64,000 nucleotides of DNA, from NCBI RefSeq assembly GCF_033568475.1, contig NC_133122.1, forward strand, positions 148,504,861 to 148,568,860, given 5' to 3'. The translations under genes and the position numbers were made by a program. Every line of letters begins with the position of its first letter. The stretch's first letter is position 1. The notes below the pieces were generated by a model. It was not told where the DNA came from, did not search any database, and was given only the letters and a program-made list of their open reading frames with translations. The DNA is from Henckelia pumila. Taxonomy: Eukaryota; Streptophyta; Magnoliopsida; Lamiales; Gesneriaceae. This document shows, in pieces, positions 22,543 to 33,358 of the stretch.

Positions 22543-23940
22543 TGATAGGCCTGTCGTTGGCCAACAAACTTAAAATTTCTACTCCCTAACAAAACGAGTA
22601 TAGTAGTGAGCAGGGTTGAATCCACAGGGAACGTGTATTTATTTATTTCAAGTGAATATAACTAAAAGGGGGGTTTTTGGTTTTGAATAAAAATAACAAA
22701 TTAAAAATAATGTGAGAATTTAATAAATGAGAAGAGAAAATAATTAAATGAGAAATTCAATATTTTACCAAACTCTGATTCAAGGAATTTTCGTATTTCA
22801 ATTACATCACTGGTCATCGGCTAACAAATAATTTATTCATCAAATTTTTAGCAATTAACCTTAAAATCATAGGGATAACCACTAAGATTTTTGTGTTCTC
22901 CTATTTTAATTGACCAAACCCAGCATCCAGTCAAAACTTATGAACAACCAACTGGGCACGATAGCGTTCCATATTGATTAAAAATAGCTTTTCGATTTGT
23001 GAAAACAATTAATCCTAAAATCTAACAATCGAGATAACTGCAACTATTAAATCTAGTTTCATTGATTTAGTTAAATTAAATATGCTATGATAGCATAACA
23101 CACCTAATCTATCGCTACTCAAGTACCAATCATTCATGATAATTACGGATCACTGAACTCATGGTTAAAAAAAATATCGTAAATCAAATTAATTTGTCAG
23201 ATTAATCGACCTACAAAGTTCATGAAAATAAATCATAAATCAACAAATACTAGAAACAAACAAAAACATCAATTTAAACGCATAACCTCACAGTGATGAA
23301 TCGAAATACCGAAAAATATCCTTGAATCAGAAATAAAAACTTAGCCAAGCATAGTTGGCTTCATAATTCCCTAAAAATACAAACGATCAAACCTAGAAAT
23401 TATGAAGAGGAAAAAAAGAAGAAAATTTTCTATGCCTGGCCGTCTCAAGCGTGCAGATGCAGAAACAGAAATCTCTCTTCTAAAAAAAACTAAACTAACG
23501 TGTATAAAGCCTAAGAGAAAATAAAAAAAATAATCTAGAAAAAAGACAAGATTATCTACAAGATAATCTTGATAATTTTTTTTGATAAAAACAAATCTCC
23601 AACAATATTTATCTAAAAGAAAATCTTCTGTTCAAAATTTTTCCATAAATTAAATACCATATTTAGAATTCCTAAAATATGGTATTTTCTTCTCAAATTC
23701 TAAAATCTTCTAGCGCGCTCACGCTTTGCCTCAGGACCTTTCTAGTTTACTCAATTTCTCAAAATTTTCTCTTGGCAACTCTAAATGTGATAGAGTTCAA
23801 CTTTTTAGCCCAAATTTTTGTCCAAAATCATCAAAATTCCTCCAACTACAAAACACGACAAAAACGCACCAATTAACATATGTAAAAGATAAAAACCCGA
23901 GAAATATGATACTAAAAATATAAATATTATGAGTCTATCA
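22543..23940 (-). repeat. 3' LTR of the Athila-like element
   Basis: The LTR runs TGATAGGCC ... GAGTCTATCA on the plus strand, so its ends form the short inverted repeat TGATAG/CTATCA. It is 1398 bp and is the complete copy. It joins the CACTA transposase gene directly at 22542/22543. Confidence 0.85.
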
Positions 23941-23953
23941 AAATCTCCCACAC
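23941..23953 (-). other. Polypurine tract of the Athila-like element
   Basis: On the minus strand GTGTGGGAGATTT lies directly before the TGATAG start of the 3' LTR, the position of the plus-strand primer. A nearly identical tract occurs at 26330-26343. Confidence 0.75.
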
Positions 23954-23996
23954 CTAAACCATGCTTGTCCTCAAGCATATAATAGTTCAATCTATC

Positions 23997-25365
23997 TGTA
24001 GTGACCCTTACCTGGATCACCTACAAAATAAAACTTAGGCATGCAATTAACTTAATTAACAGAATATCAGAATAAGCTGCGGAATCAATACAAATACTAC
24101 AATCCCAAGGCAAGGAATCTGTAAATATCCAATAGTTATACAATCATATCGAAAGCTGTATCAACCCAATAACAACAGAAATAAAACCTAGGCGAAGCTC
24201 CAGCTGACCAACCACTGCCTAGCCCCTCTTGGATCCACCCGCCTCATCCAATCGCAAACCTGCCACATGGAATAGGGTGTCCAGAAACACAGAGTACGAG
24301 ACGTGAGCATAAAATGCTCAGCACGAGAGTATGAGTATACATTCATGCAAAGTGAACTCCCTATAAACTCGAGGTCAAGGATCAGATAACAAAGACAGAC
24401 CGGGCCTTGGTATGTAGCACGCCGTGCTGTCGCTTCAGGAGGTGGCTCCCATACCAAAATACCAGTGGATATGCCGGACCCAAATCGATGGAAGTCCAAC
24501 CACTAACAAGATAGGGTAAAACCCTACTAACATACATCTCGAACGAGATAGCTCAACATGCAAATGAATGCAGCATAAATCAATGACATATAAATCATGC
24601 AGTCACATAATACATGCATACTCAGTCAGGATATCTCAAACAGTACTTTCGTACCTCAAATACTAGGCAAGACACTATCTGCTCTAAGTCCACGCCTATC
24701 GTCTGTACTACACTGCCAAATGATACTACTATTCATTATATTGCTCTAAAAGCCTTAACTAAGCTATTGCATACTCCTAAATATTTTTAGGAAGCAAAAG
24801 CTATAACTTCGTCCGTCGTCAGCCCTTTGATGTCGTTGCCTCAAAACTAGACCACAGCTCCACTGCGACGCCTGGATCGCTACGCCACTTTCGGATTCCC
24901 AACGGGATGCCTAGAATGCCCTAGATCTAAGCTGGAAGACTGAGGAATCAAGAGAGAAGAGGTGAATGGTGCACTTCAAAATGAATCTCGACCCTCCTAT
25001 TTATAAACGGAGTTCGGGCCGTCCAAACTGGACTTCGGGCCCTCCGAACACGATCGGGCCGTCCGATCTGGACTTCGGGTCATTCGAACCCAATATTATG
25101 TCATTGCTTACGTCAGCAAAATGACGTCATCCATGACGTCTGTCGGCAACACGTTCGGAGCGTCCGAACCCTCTTCGGGCCCTCCAAACCCCGACTTCGG
25201 AGGCTCCGAACTCGCCAATGGAGCCTCCGAACCCGACAACCCTCTAACCATTATCGAGCGTTCTGAATCCTTTTCCGAATCTTGTTAATCCATCTGAAAC
25301 TTCCTTAATCCTGTTTATTGGATTAATTAACTATTACCCACTAAAACTGGGTACGGGTTACTACA
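23997..25365 (-). mobile_element. Solo LTR of a Ty3/gypsy family, with CTATC target duplication
   Basis: The LTR runs TGTAGTGACCC ... GGGTTACTACA (1369 bp) and is flanked by the perfect 5-bp repeat CTATC (23992-23996 and 25366-25370). There is no internal region, so the element was lost by recombination between its LTRs. It resembles the LTR at 60574-61871 in its first part and in the block around GGACACCCTATTCCA. Its minus-strand TATA (TTTATAAATAGG, near 25000-25012) is preceded by a cluster of TTCGG(G/A)(C/G)C(G/C)TCCGAA-like repeats. Confidence 0.9.
25000..25290 (-). promoter_or_regulatory. U3 promoter array of the solo LTR
   Basis: Upstream (on the minus strand) of the TATA box there are about eight copies of a pseudo-palindrome of the form TTCGGGCCGTCCGAA with variants. 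In the middle lies TGACGTCATCCATGACGTC, two inverted TGACG cores of the kind bound by TGA-type bZIP factors. The same paired box is present in the LTRs of the 31983-38777 element. Confidence 0.6.
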
Positions 25366-26329
25366 CTATCATCCCAACTCATCATTCTTCTTTCTTTTCC
25401 TCAACCAATCCCAACAAAAATTCATGCATTTAATGCATCAAAACAAGCCAAAAGAAGAAATTCTCACACCAAGATCATAAACAATCAACTCAATCAATTG
25501 TATTGAAATTAAAATGCATAAGGTCCAACAACTCCTCACGGGATTCACTCATTGCACTCAACAAAAATGTTTTTGGTGTATATATATATAAAAGAAAACG
25601 CTCATGTCAAAACATAGAATATTTTTAACCATAAGCTTGCAAATATATCACACCTTCCCACCAAATGAATGAATTGAAATGCATGATCAAAGGGCATAAA
25701 GATGGTTGTAACGGGGCTAGGGGTAAGGTATGATAAAAGGATAAAATGGCTAATAGAATTGAAATAATCATATAAAATCTTCAACAAACACCAATCCACC
25801 CAATTATTCATCCGCAGTCCATTTAAATCTTAACATCCAATAAAATTATTCATCGCTCTTCATTTTTTTCTTTCATTATCTTCTCTTTTTCTTTTGATTT
25901 TTTTTCCTTTCTCGTATTTTCTCTTTCTTTTTTTTTTTCATTTTTTTCTCGGAAATTTGAAATGTAGAAAAGAGAATTATAAGACTCGGAGCATGAGTAG
26001 CTAAATATCCAAAAATTTTCACAGTTTTTGCTTCAAATAGTGCCCTATGAGAAAAGTTTACATGATTTTTCAATTCAAGGTTAAAAAATTGGATAATCAA
26101 TAAATAAAGGATTTTCATGGTTTGTAATGTGGGTGTTTTTTTTTATAGAAAATGATCATGCTCAAAATTGGCTCACTAAAGGCATATGCATCAAGGTAGG
26201 CTCAAAGCAGGGGCATATGAAAAACAATAATCATGAACTAAATACCTATTGGAAAGAAACTCACAAAATTGAATTAAAAGAATGAAAAACAGTAATAATT
26301 AACCACCGATAATAATGACAAACAATTTA

Positions 26330-26343
26330 AAATCTCCCACACC
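26330..26343 (-). other. Second polypurine-tract-like site in the Athila-like element
   Basis: The minus strand reads GGTGTGGGAGATTT and shares its neighbourhood with the tract beside the 3' LTR: ATTTAGG or GTTTAGG just upstream, and a similar GAGGACAA stretch farther up. It is followed by TAAATTG, not by LTR sequence. Confidence 0.55.
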
Positions 26344-26456
26344 TAAATATGGCATTGTCCTCAATGACATAAATAAATGCTCAAATAAAACAAGAAAAAA
26401 CGTAAGGATAGTTAGAGGACTCCCCTGACAGTTTTGAGCATCGACGAAAGTGCCAT

Positions 26457-27160
26457 CTACTGTTGAGGTGAGGGAAACGGCGGATCAAAACCCATGTGTC
26501 GATAAAATACCAGTTGATTTTTCTCCATTCTTGTCAATTGCTGCCGGAGATCAGAAATTTCCTTGATGAAGCGCCTGGTAGAAGGTCGAGAACCGGATGG
26601 TGGTGTAGAATTCGGTGATGGTGGACGAATGTCCAGTGCCTCAGGGGAGATATCGGGATCAAAATTGGTCTGGCTGGACTTCGCTGTAGCAGGACTTGGT
26701 GGACAAAACGAGAAAACTCCCTGTACTTGTTTTATGAGTCTCATACTCTCTAAACAACGCAAATCCAAAGGATACATAGGACAAGCCACATGCATATTAT
26801 TATCATTTAAATCAAGAAATTTGGCATTGCCAGCTAGTGCAGTAATCAAGAAACCAACACTCTATGCTTAATGTCTAAAGTCTCTAAAGTAGGGTGATCA
26901 ACATACTTATAGGAAATTATCTGTTTTTGACATATTGATTTGTACCTATCCTTTTTCGCTTTCTTAGTAAAAACTAAATTACCATTCAGATCAGATTCAG
27001 AAGGCGGTAGTACGCTCATTCCCTTCCCCATTCTAGCCCGTTTATACACAGGAGATGAACTAGGTTCATCGCCTCTCTTTTGTGTAGCACTAGACTCTCG
27101 ACCATGGTACCAAAAATATATTTTCAACAAACATCTCGCAACAATTAATACCAATATCAC
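26457..27160 (-). pseudogene. Extra ORF downstream of gag-protease, frameshifted
   Basis: Two overlapping minus-strand frames (27160-26846 and 26849-26457) read as one protein with a single frameshift. The first part is basic with a KRARMGKG patch; the second has a Pro/Ser-rich stretch (PPSPNSTPPSGSRPSTRR) and a short coiled-coil-like end (ISDLRQQLTRMEKNQ). It resembles the uncharacterised 'putative plant transposon protein' ORFs that accompany some gypsy elements, but I recognise no domain with certainty. Confidence 0.4.
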
Positions 27161-27640
27161 AATAACACAGAAACTCTCAAGAAGTGATCAAACAAAGGTG
27201 GAGGGATATCACCGATTTGTATTTGGCGGCAGACGTAGGCGGCTGGCGGAGTGAAAAGGGACAACAACTCGATGGTTTTCTGGAGATGAAAGAGAGCAGA
27301 GACGCTGTGGTTGAGGTGATGTGCTGGTGATTGTTCGGCGCGAGGAACGAACAAAGAAAACGACAGCGACGTTCGTGCTATACAAGAGGAGGGAGAGAAT
27401 CAGGCAGCGTGTTGATTACGGCGGCGTCCTAGAGTGGGCTGTGATGGTGCAGGCCACGATTGGTGATGGAAAAAAAACGAAGGGCGATGAGGCAGGCAGC
27501 GGCAGTGTTGACTGGTGAACAAGAACAGACGGTGGCGCTGAGAACTGGCGAAGCGGATGGATGGGAGAAGAAACAACGTTGTCGCTTGCTTGGAGACAAA
27601 GGAGAAGATTCGACCCTTACAAAAGAAAAATATTTACACG
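27161..27640 (-). other. GC-rich tract within the Athila-like element
   Basis: This stretch is much richer in G and C than the flanking element. On the minus strand it reads like a plant leader or gene start with CT-rich runs (TTTGTCTCC, CTCTCCCTCCTCTTG), but no frame is long or recognisable. It may be the promoter and leader of the extra ORF, or host sequence captured by the element. Confidence 0.3.
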
Positions 27641-27974
27641 ATAAACCCTTATTTTAATTATTATTATTATTGTTATTATAATTATAAATTAAACAAAACT
27701 TAATCAAATTCGATTTTTTTTCAAAACAGAAAATGAATTTCAATATGGTGTGCCCACGCCTTGTAAAAAATCATTTTCTAATTTTTTTTTCGAAAAAACA
27801 ATAACGATAAGAAATAAAATAATAATACTAAAAAAATAAATAAATTGGGTTGCCTCCCAAAAGCACCTATTTTTATTATCGTTGGCTCGACTTCATGTTG
27901 CCTTTTTGCTCATGGTGGTTCATAAATTGTTACTTTGTTCACTTTCATCCATTTGAGAATTTTCATAGCAAATT

Positions 27975-28871
27975 TCAGTTTATGCTTGTTCTGCTTGAAT
28001 TTCTTGGAAATCCCCATTTCTTGATAACTTTCTTCATTTTCCATGAGTATTTGATTAGGTCGATCTGGAGGAAATTTTTGCTCAATTTTAGATGTCTGCA
28101 AATCATAGAGGAATTTTCAGCAGGTCTTGCAACAATCTCCTCTAAATTATTCTCATCCAAAAATTTCATATTTTCTTGTGACAAATGATCAGTGATATCA
28201 AGAGCATTAATAGTACTTCCACAATTAGGATATTTCATGGTATCATAAATATTAAACTTAACAATCTCACCATCAAATTCCATAGTAAGAGTACCATTAT
28301 TAACATCTATGATAGATCTTGAAGTTTTTAGAAATGACATTCCTAGCAAAATTTGACTATTTAGATCATTGTTTTTCATGTCAATCACATAAAAATCAGC
28401 AAGAAAAATCAAATTATCAACTTTCACAAGAACATCTTCAACTAAACCCTTGGGATAAATAGTGGACCTATCAGCCATTTGAATCACAATTGCAGTTTTA
28501 TTCAGAGGTCCGAGTTTCAAATAATTATAAACAGAAGAAGGCATGACATTGATAGAAGCACCCAAATCCAACACAGCTTTTTCAAGTTTACTATCGCCAA
28601 CTATACATGGATCACTGCATTTGATAGGAATATTTCTTTGCAGAACAGCTGACACATTTTCTCCTACCTTTACCCTTTGACACTCCTTCAAATTCTGTCT
28701 TATTTTCTTATTACACGATTCTTTTAAAATTTTTGCATAACGAGGTACTGGTTTAATATCATCTAATATAGGAATATTTACCCCGCATCTACGAAAATTT
28801 TCATTCCACTCCTTAATAATTTCACAATTCCTATTCAATGCAAGGGGGAATGGGGGAACATGTTTATACAC
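27975..28871 (-). pseudogene. Retroviral-type aspartic protease region of the Athila-like element
   Basis: The frame carries the protease core VLDLGASINVMPSSVYNYL (the DLGAS form is usual in this lineage), then IQMADRSTIYPKGLVEDVLV, FYVIDM and ILLGMSFLKTSRSIID. It lies in a different frame from gag, so a frameshift separates them. After about residue 235 the sequence no longer matches the family and the reverse transcriptase that should follow is missing. Confidence 0.8.
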
Positions 28872-30466
28872 AAAGAGAGGCGAAACTTACCTTTCAGTGC
28901 ATCATCTTGATTAGTTACTTTTTCTTCCACTTTTATCTCATTGTCTTTGTTTTTATTGGCTGTTGATGGTACCACATTATCTTGATCCTCAAATTCTTTA
29001 CCATTTTTCAATGTAATTGAACTAACATTCTCCCTTGGATTCACCACAGTATGAGAATATAGACCACTTGATTTTTGTGCTTCCAACTTATTGATTGCAA
29101 TTGCCAACTGTCCCACTCGAGTGTTCAAATTTTGAATGCTGGCCTTTGATTCATGTTGAAATTGAAAAGTATTAGTGGCAAGGGCCTTAACAATTTCATC
29201 TAGAGACATACCTGAGTCAGAGGATTGTGCAGGTGTTGGTTGTTTGTTGTAATTTTGTTGCGAAAATCCTTGTTGGCCTCTTTGGTTCTTGTAGCTGAAA
29301 TTCAGGTGATCTCTCTATCTTGGATTGTAGGTATTGGAATATGGATCATATCGACGCTGTGGTTGTCCAAGAAAGCCACCAATTGCATTGGCTTGCTGCG
29401 TTGGATCTTCTTGTAGTGTTGGACACATATCCGTCATATGTCCAAGACCCGAGCCTATACCACAAGCTTTGACATGTTTTACATGTCCTGCAACCAACAT
29501 TTTCAAAAGAGAATTCAATGAATCTAACTTTTGATCAATAGGACTAGAAATTACCTCATTAACTTGTTGTGGAGCGTTGTCTTCCCTAGTTCCGAACTGT
29601 TGTGCATTGGTAGCCATGTTGGCGATAAGATCTCTTGCTTATTGAGGTGTTTTGTTCACCAGTGCTCCTCCACTTGTAACATCAATCATGTTCCTATCAA
29701 AAACTGAGAGTCCCTCATAAAAATACTGAACTAAAATTTGTTCAGAAATTTGGTATTGCGGACAGCTCGCAAACAGTTTCTTGAATCTCTTCCAGTATTC
29801 ATACAAAGTTTCTCCATGTAACTGTCGGATCCCACAAATATCCTTCCTAATGTTTGCTGCCCTCGAAGTTGGGAAAAGTTTTTCCAAAAATTGCTGCTTC
29901 ATGTCATTCCAAGTTGTTATAGTTCCAGAGGGCAAATAATAGAGTCAATCCTTAGCCTTGTCAGCCAGAGAGAATGGAAAAGCTCGCAGTGAAATTTGTT
30001 CCTTTGTAATCCCTTGAGGTTTCATAGCTGTGCAAACAATGTGGAATTCCTTCAAATGCTTATACGAGTCTTCACCTGCAAGACCACGAAAAATTGGTAA
30101 CAAGTGAATCAAATCAGATTTTAATTCAAAATTGGCTTCAGTAGTAGGGAATTGAATGCATAATGGTTGTTGAGTAACATTAAGATTAGCCAACTCCCTG
30201 AGGGTTCTCTGTGCTGGTTTTGTCATTGTTTCTTCTTGCTCACTTTCTTCAGTTTCAAACTCGGGGTCAGATACCCTTTCAGATTCGCTTGAGTTCAATT
30301 CCACGTTCAAAGCAGGAGATGAAATTGATGCTTGGTTACGTCGTAGTCGCGCCTTTTTTCTCAACCTCCTAGCTGTCTTCTCGATTTCTGGAATATATTC
30401 CAGTTCACTTGTAAGAGAAGAATGAGGCATAAAAAAGGAATAAAAATAAATAATAACAAAACTCAA
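28835..30466 (-). pseudogene. Gag polyprotein of the Athila-like element, with stop codons
   Basis: Four in-frame pieces (30466-29945, 29935-29639, 29617-29315, 29209-28835) make one gag. Landmarks are RTLRELANLNVTQQPLCIQF, LIHLLPIFRGLAGEDSYKHL, MKQQFLEKLFPTSRAANIRK, LHGETLYEYWKRFKKL and NAIGGFLGQPQRRYDPYSN. Stops at 29942-29944 and 29312-29314 stand where relatives have Trp, and a TAA lies at 29636-29638. The element is therefore dead as read. Confidence 0.82.
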
Positions 30467-30488
30467 AAGAAATAATTATTAACACCGT

Positions 30489-30506
30489 TCCCAGGCAACG
30501 ATGCCA
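30489..30506 (-). other. Primer-binding site, tRNA-Asp type
   Basis: On the minus strand TGGCATCGTTGCCTGGGA follows the 5' LTR end after a few bases. It differs at a few positions from the TGGCGCCGTTGCCGGGGA site typical of Athila, Tat and Ogre elements. Confidence 0.75.
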
Positions 30507-30511
30507 AAATT

Positions 30512-31880
30512 TGATAGGCCCGTCGTTAGCCAACAAACTTAAAATTCCTATTCCCTAACAAAACGAGTATAGTAGTGAGCAGGGTCGAATCCACAGGAAA
30601 AATGTATTTATTTCTTTCAAGTGAATGTAACTAAAAGGGGGGTTTTTGGTTTTGAATAAAAATAACAAATTAAAATTAATGTGAGAATTTAATAAATGAG
30701 AAGAGCAAATAATTAAATGAGAAATTCAATATTTTACCAAACTCTGATTCAAGGAATTTTCGTATTTCAATTACATCACTGGTCATCGGCTAACAAATAA
30801 TTTATTCATCAAATTTTTAGCAATTAACCTTAAAATCATAGGGATAACCACTAATATTTTTGTGTTCTCCTATTTTAATTGACCAAACCCAGCATCCAGT
30901 CAAAACTTATGAATAACCAACTGGGCTCGATAGCGTTCCATATTGATTAAAAATAACTTTTCGATTTGTGAAAATAATTAATCCTAAAATCTAACAATCG
31001 AGATAACTGCAACTATTAAATCTAGTTTCATTGATTTAGTTTAATTAAATATGCTATGATAGCATAACACACCTAATCTATCGCTACTCAAGTACCAATC
31101 ATTCATGACAATTACCGATCACTGAACTCATGGTTAACAATAAAAAATCGTAAATCAAATTAATTTGTCAGATTAATCGACCTACAAAGATCATGAAAAT
31201 AAATCATAAATCAACAAATACTAGAAACAAACAAAAACATCAATTTAAACGCATAACCTCACAGTGATGAATCGAAATACCGGAAAATATCCTTGAATCA
31301 GAAATAAAAACTTAGCCAAGCATAGTTGGCTTCATAATTCCCTAAAAATACAAACGATCAAACCTAGAAATTATGAAGAGGAAAAAAAAAAGAAAATTTT
31401 CTATGTCTGGCCGTCTCAAGCGTGCAATGCAGAAATAGAAATCTCTGTTCTAAAAAAACTAAACTAACGTGTATAAAGCCTAAGAGAAAATAAAAAAAAA
31501 TAATCTAGGAAAAAGATAAGATTATCTACAAGATAATCTTAATAATTTTTTTTGATAAAAACAAATCTCCAATAATATTTATCTAAAAGAAAATCTTCTC
31601 TTCAAAATTCTTCCATAAATTACCATAATTAGAATTCCTCAAATATGGTATTTTCTTCTCAAATTCTGAAATCTTCTATTCCCACCAGACAGTAACATCG
31701 TAGTTACACAGCGCGCTCACGCCTTGTCTCAGGACCTCTTCTAGTTTACTCAATTTCTCAAAATTTCCTCTTGGAAACTCCAAATGTGATAGAGTTCAAC
31801 TTTTTAGCCCAAATTTTTGTCCAAGATCATCAAAATTCCTCCAACTACAAAACACGAAAAAAATGCACCAATTAACATAT
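30512..31880 (-). repeat. 5' LTR of the Athila-like element, truncated
   Basis: It aligns with the LTR at 22543-23940 from TGATAGGCC to 'attaacatatg' and then stops, lacking about 58 bases of its outer end. It has an extra stretch of roughly 35 bases around 31679-31713 (TTCCCACCAGACAGTAACAT...) absent from the other LTR. The outer flank is not CACTA transposase sequence. Confidence 0.82.
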
Positions 31881-31982
31881 GCTTAATTTCAATTAAGCGA
31901 CTGCTTTTTAGAACGAAAGATTTCATTTTTTTAAAAAATGAAAACATTTTTATAAATATGTATATTTATAGTTTAGAACTTG
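31881..31982. repeat. Left part of an older repeat split by the LARD element
   Basis: Removing the 31983-38777 element and one ACTTG joins this stretch to 38783-38976. Both parts contain GCTTTTTAGAAC preceded by CGCTT/GCGACT, so the joined block is probably one small unclassified repeat with internal duplication. Its left edge coincides with the truncation of the Athila-like 5' LTR. Confidence 0.4.
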
Positions 31983-33342
31983 TGTAGTGGCCCATATCCA
32001 GAATTAATGATAATGAGTAATTATCGTGTGATCATGTTAGATTTAGTAAAACGTGATTAAAGAGACTTCTAAATGGATTAACGGAGCCCGGAAATACACC
32101 TAAAATGATCAGAAATGGTCCGGAGGGTCAGACAGATCGGAAGCTCCGAAGTTAGGATCAGATGCTCCGAAGGTGATCGGAAGCTCCGATCGAATTACGT
32201 CATCCATGACGTGTGGTTGATCGGAAGCTCCGAATAGGATCGGAAGCTTCGATCACCCCTATCCAAAGTCAACCAGTGAGATTTTGACACGTGGCAGATG
32301 AGGATGTTCGGAAGCTCCGATGGCAGGATCGGACGTTCCGATCAAGGATCGGAAGTTTCGATCGATGCCTATAAATATAAGGTCCGAGACATTCATTTCT
32401 TGCCAATTCCGAGTTCCTCTCCTTCGCCTGCAAGGCTCTATTTAGGGCTTTGGGTACTCTTATTTTAGAGTTGGAGTAGGGAACATATTTTAGTATAGTC
32501 AGACAGTGTCTGACACAGTAGCGGAGCAGTGCTTGAAGCTGTGGAGTTGCAGCAGGGGTGTACCCCTAGTTGCGGGATAGTCGCCATCAGTGGGCTGACG
32601 ACGGACGCAGACTTGATGATAGGCTTGGAACCTAGAGCGAGACTACTAGGACTGCCTTAGAAAGGTACGTAAGTACTGACTGAGATTGCCAGCGGATATG
32701 CATGCTTATATGTTGCATTTATGTGTTTGCATGTTATTATTGTTATGCGGCATGTGCATATCATCTTGTGCCTGTACATCTGTATATCTTTCGAGATGAG
32801 CCAGTTAGGGTTGCTCAGCCCTGTTAGGACATTTGATATCGAGTACCCTTAGGTACTGATACCTAAAGGACTCCGTGGTCCGCGTCCGTGATTCGGGAAT
32901 GAGTGGTCGCGCACAGTGGTTAGCTACCCCGATGTGACGAGCTTATATTCCAGGCGCCAGTCTGAGCAGTTCGTATACAGTTATCCCAGATATGGATACC
33001 CTGTCATTTGCATGCATCATATTTGTATGTTTATCCATGCTTTCGTATTGATCTTAGAGCTCACGTCCAGTATTTTCTGTGTATCTGGATACCCTATTTG
33101 ACGGGGCAGGTGTAGGTGCAGGATTGAGTACCAGGAGCCTGGAGTAGCCAGTGACCTTGAAGACAGCAGGATTAGCTGTAGGTTTTATTTAAATTCGATT
33201 GGGTTGTATAATCGAGTTTGTTTAGCCGGTTGTATTCCACCGATTTATTTGTATTTAAGTCTTCCGCAGCGATTTTATTTAATGCATGCTTAATTATGCT
33301 CTTAACTCTGATTAGGTAGTGGATCCAGGTCGGGTCGCTACA
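31983..33342 (+). repeat. 5' LTR of the LARD element
   Basis: Runs TGTAGTGGCCC ... GGGTCGCTACA, 1360 bp. It holds a U3 repeat array and TATA box (see 32135-32377) and a conserved block GGATACCCTATT...GGGGCAGGT that is also found in the LTRs at 23997, 38985 and 60574. Confidence 0.88.
32135..32377 (+). promoter_or_regulatory. U3 promoter of the LARD element: palindrome array, bZIP pair, G-box, TATA
   Basis: About eight copies of ATCGGAAGCTCCGAT or close variants lie between 32135 and 32365. In their midst are ACGTCATCCATGACGT (two inverted TGACG cores, near 32196-32212) and GACACGTGGC (near 32287-32297, a G-box). TATAAATA follows at 32370-32377. The 3' LTR has the same layout (37545-37788), with the G-box weakened to CACGTGAA. 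Confidence 0.65.
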
Positions 33343-33346
33343 TTTA

Positions 33347-33358
33347 TGGTATTAGAGC
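33347..33358 (+). other. Primer-binding site, initiator tRNA-Met type
   Basis: TGGTATTAGAGC follows the 5' LTR after four bases. It differs by one base from the TGGTATCAGAGC core used by many plant LTR retrotransposons. Confidence 0.75.

Larger units (their letters stand above)
22543..31880 (-). mobile_element. Ty3/gypsy LTR retrotransposon, Athila/Tat-like, gag-protease only
   Basis: Two long direct repeats (22543-23940 and 30512-31880) flank an internal region read on the minus strand. Next to the right-hand (5') LTR is a primer site of the tRNA-Asp type, and next to the left-hand (3') LTR a purine tract. From 5' to 3' it holds gag, an aspartic protease, a GC-rich tract, a short extra ORF and a second purine tract. 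No reverse transcriptase, RNase H or integrase can be seen, so it depends on a relative. A solo LTR of another family sits in it at 23997-25365. It landed in the CACTA transposase gene. Confidence 0.85.

Noticed and set aside
24188-24499. 103-codon frame, with a similar frame at 60828-61094.
   Set aside because: Both lie inside related LTRs; their similarity reflects LTR homology, not a conserved protein.
26563-26871. Plus-strand 102-codon frame.
   Set aside because: Exact antisense of the extra ORF of the Athila-like element, which has the more protein-like composition.
31898-31902. CGACT here equals the five bases before the left LTR of the Athila-like element (22538-22542), like a target duplication.
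   Set aside because: About 18 bases of unrelated sequence lie between the truncated LTR and this site, and what follows does not read as the missing TNP2 part. Chance match is the simpler view.
32916-33101. Repeated frame at 32916 and 38346.
   Set aside because: Same LTR sequence at both sites; no coding evidence.
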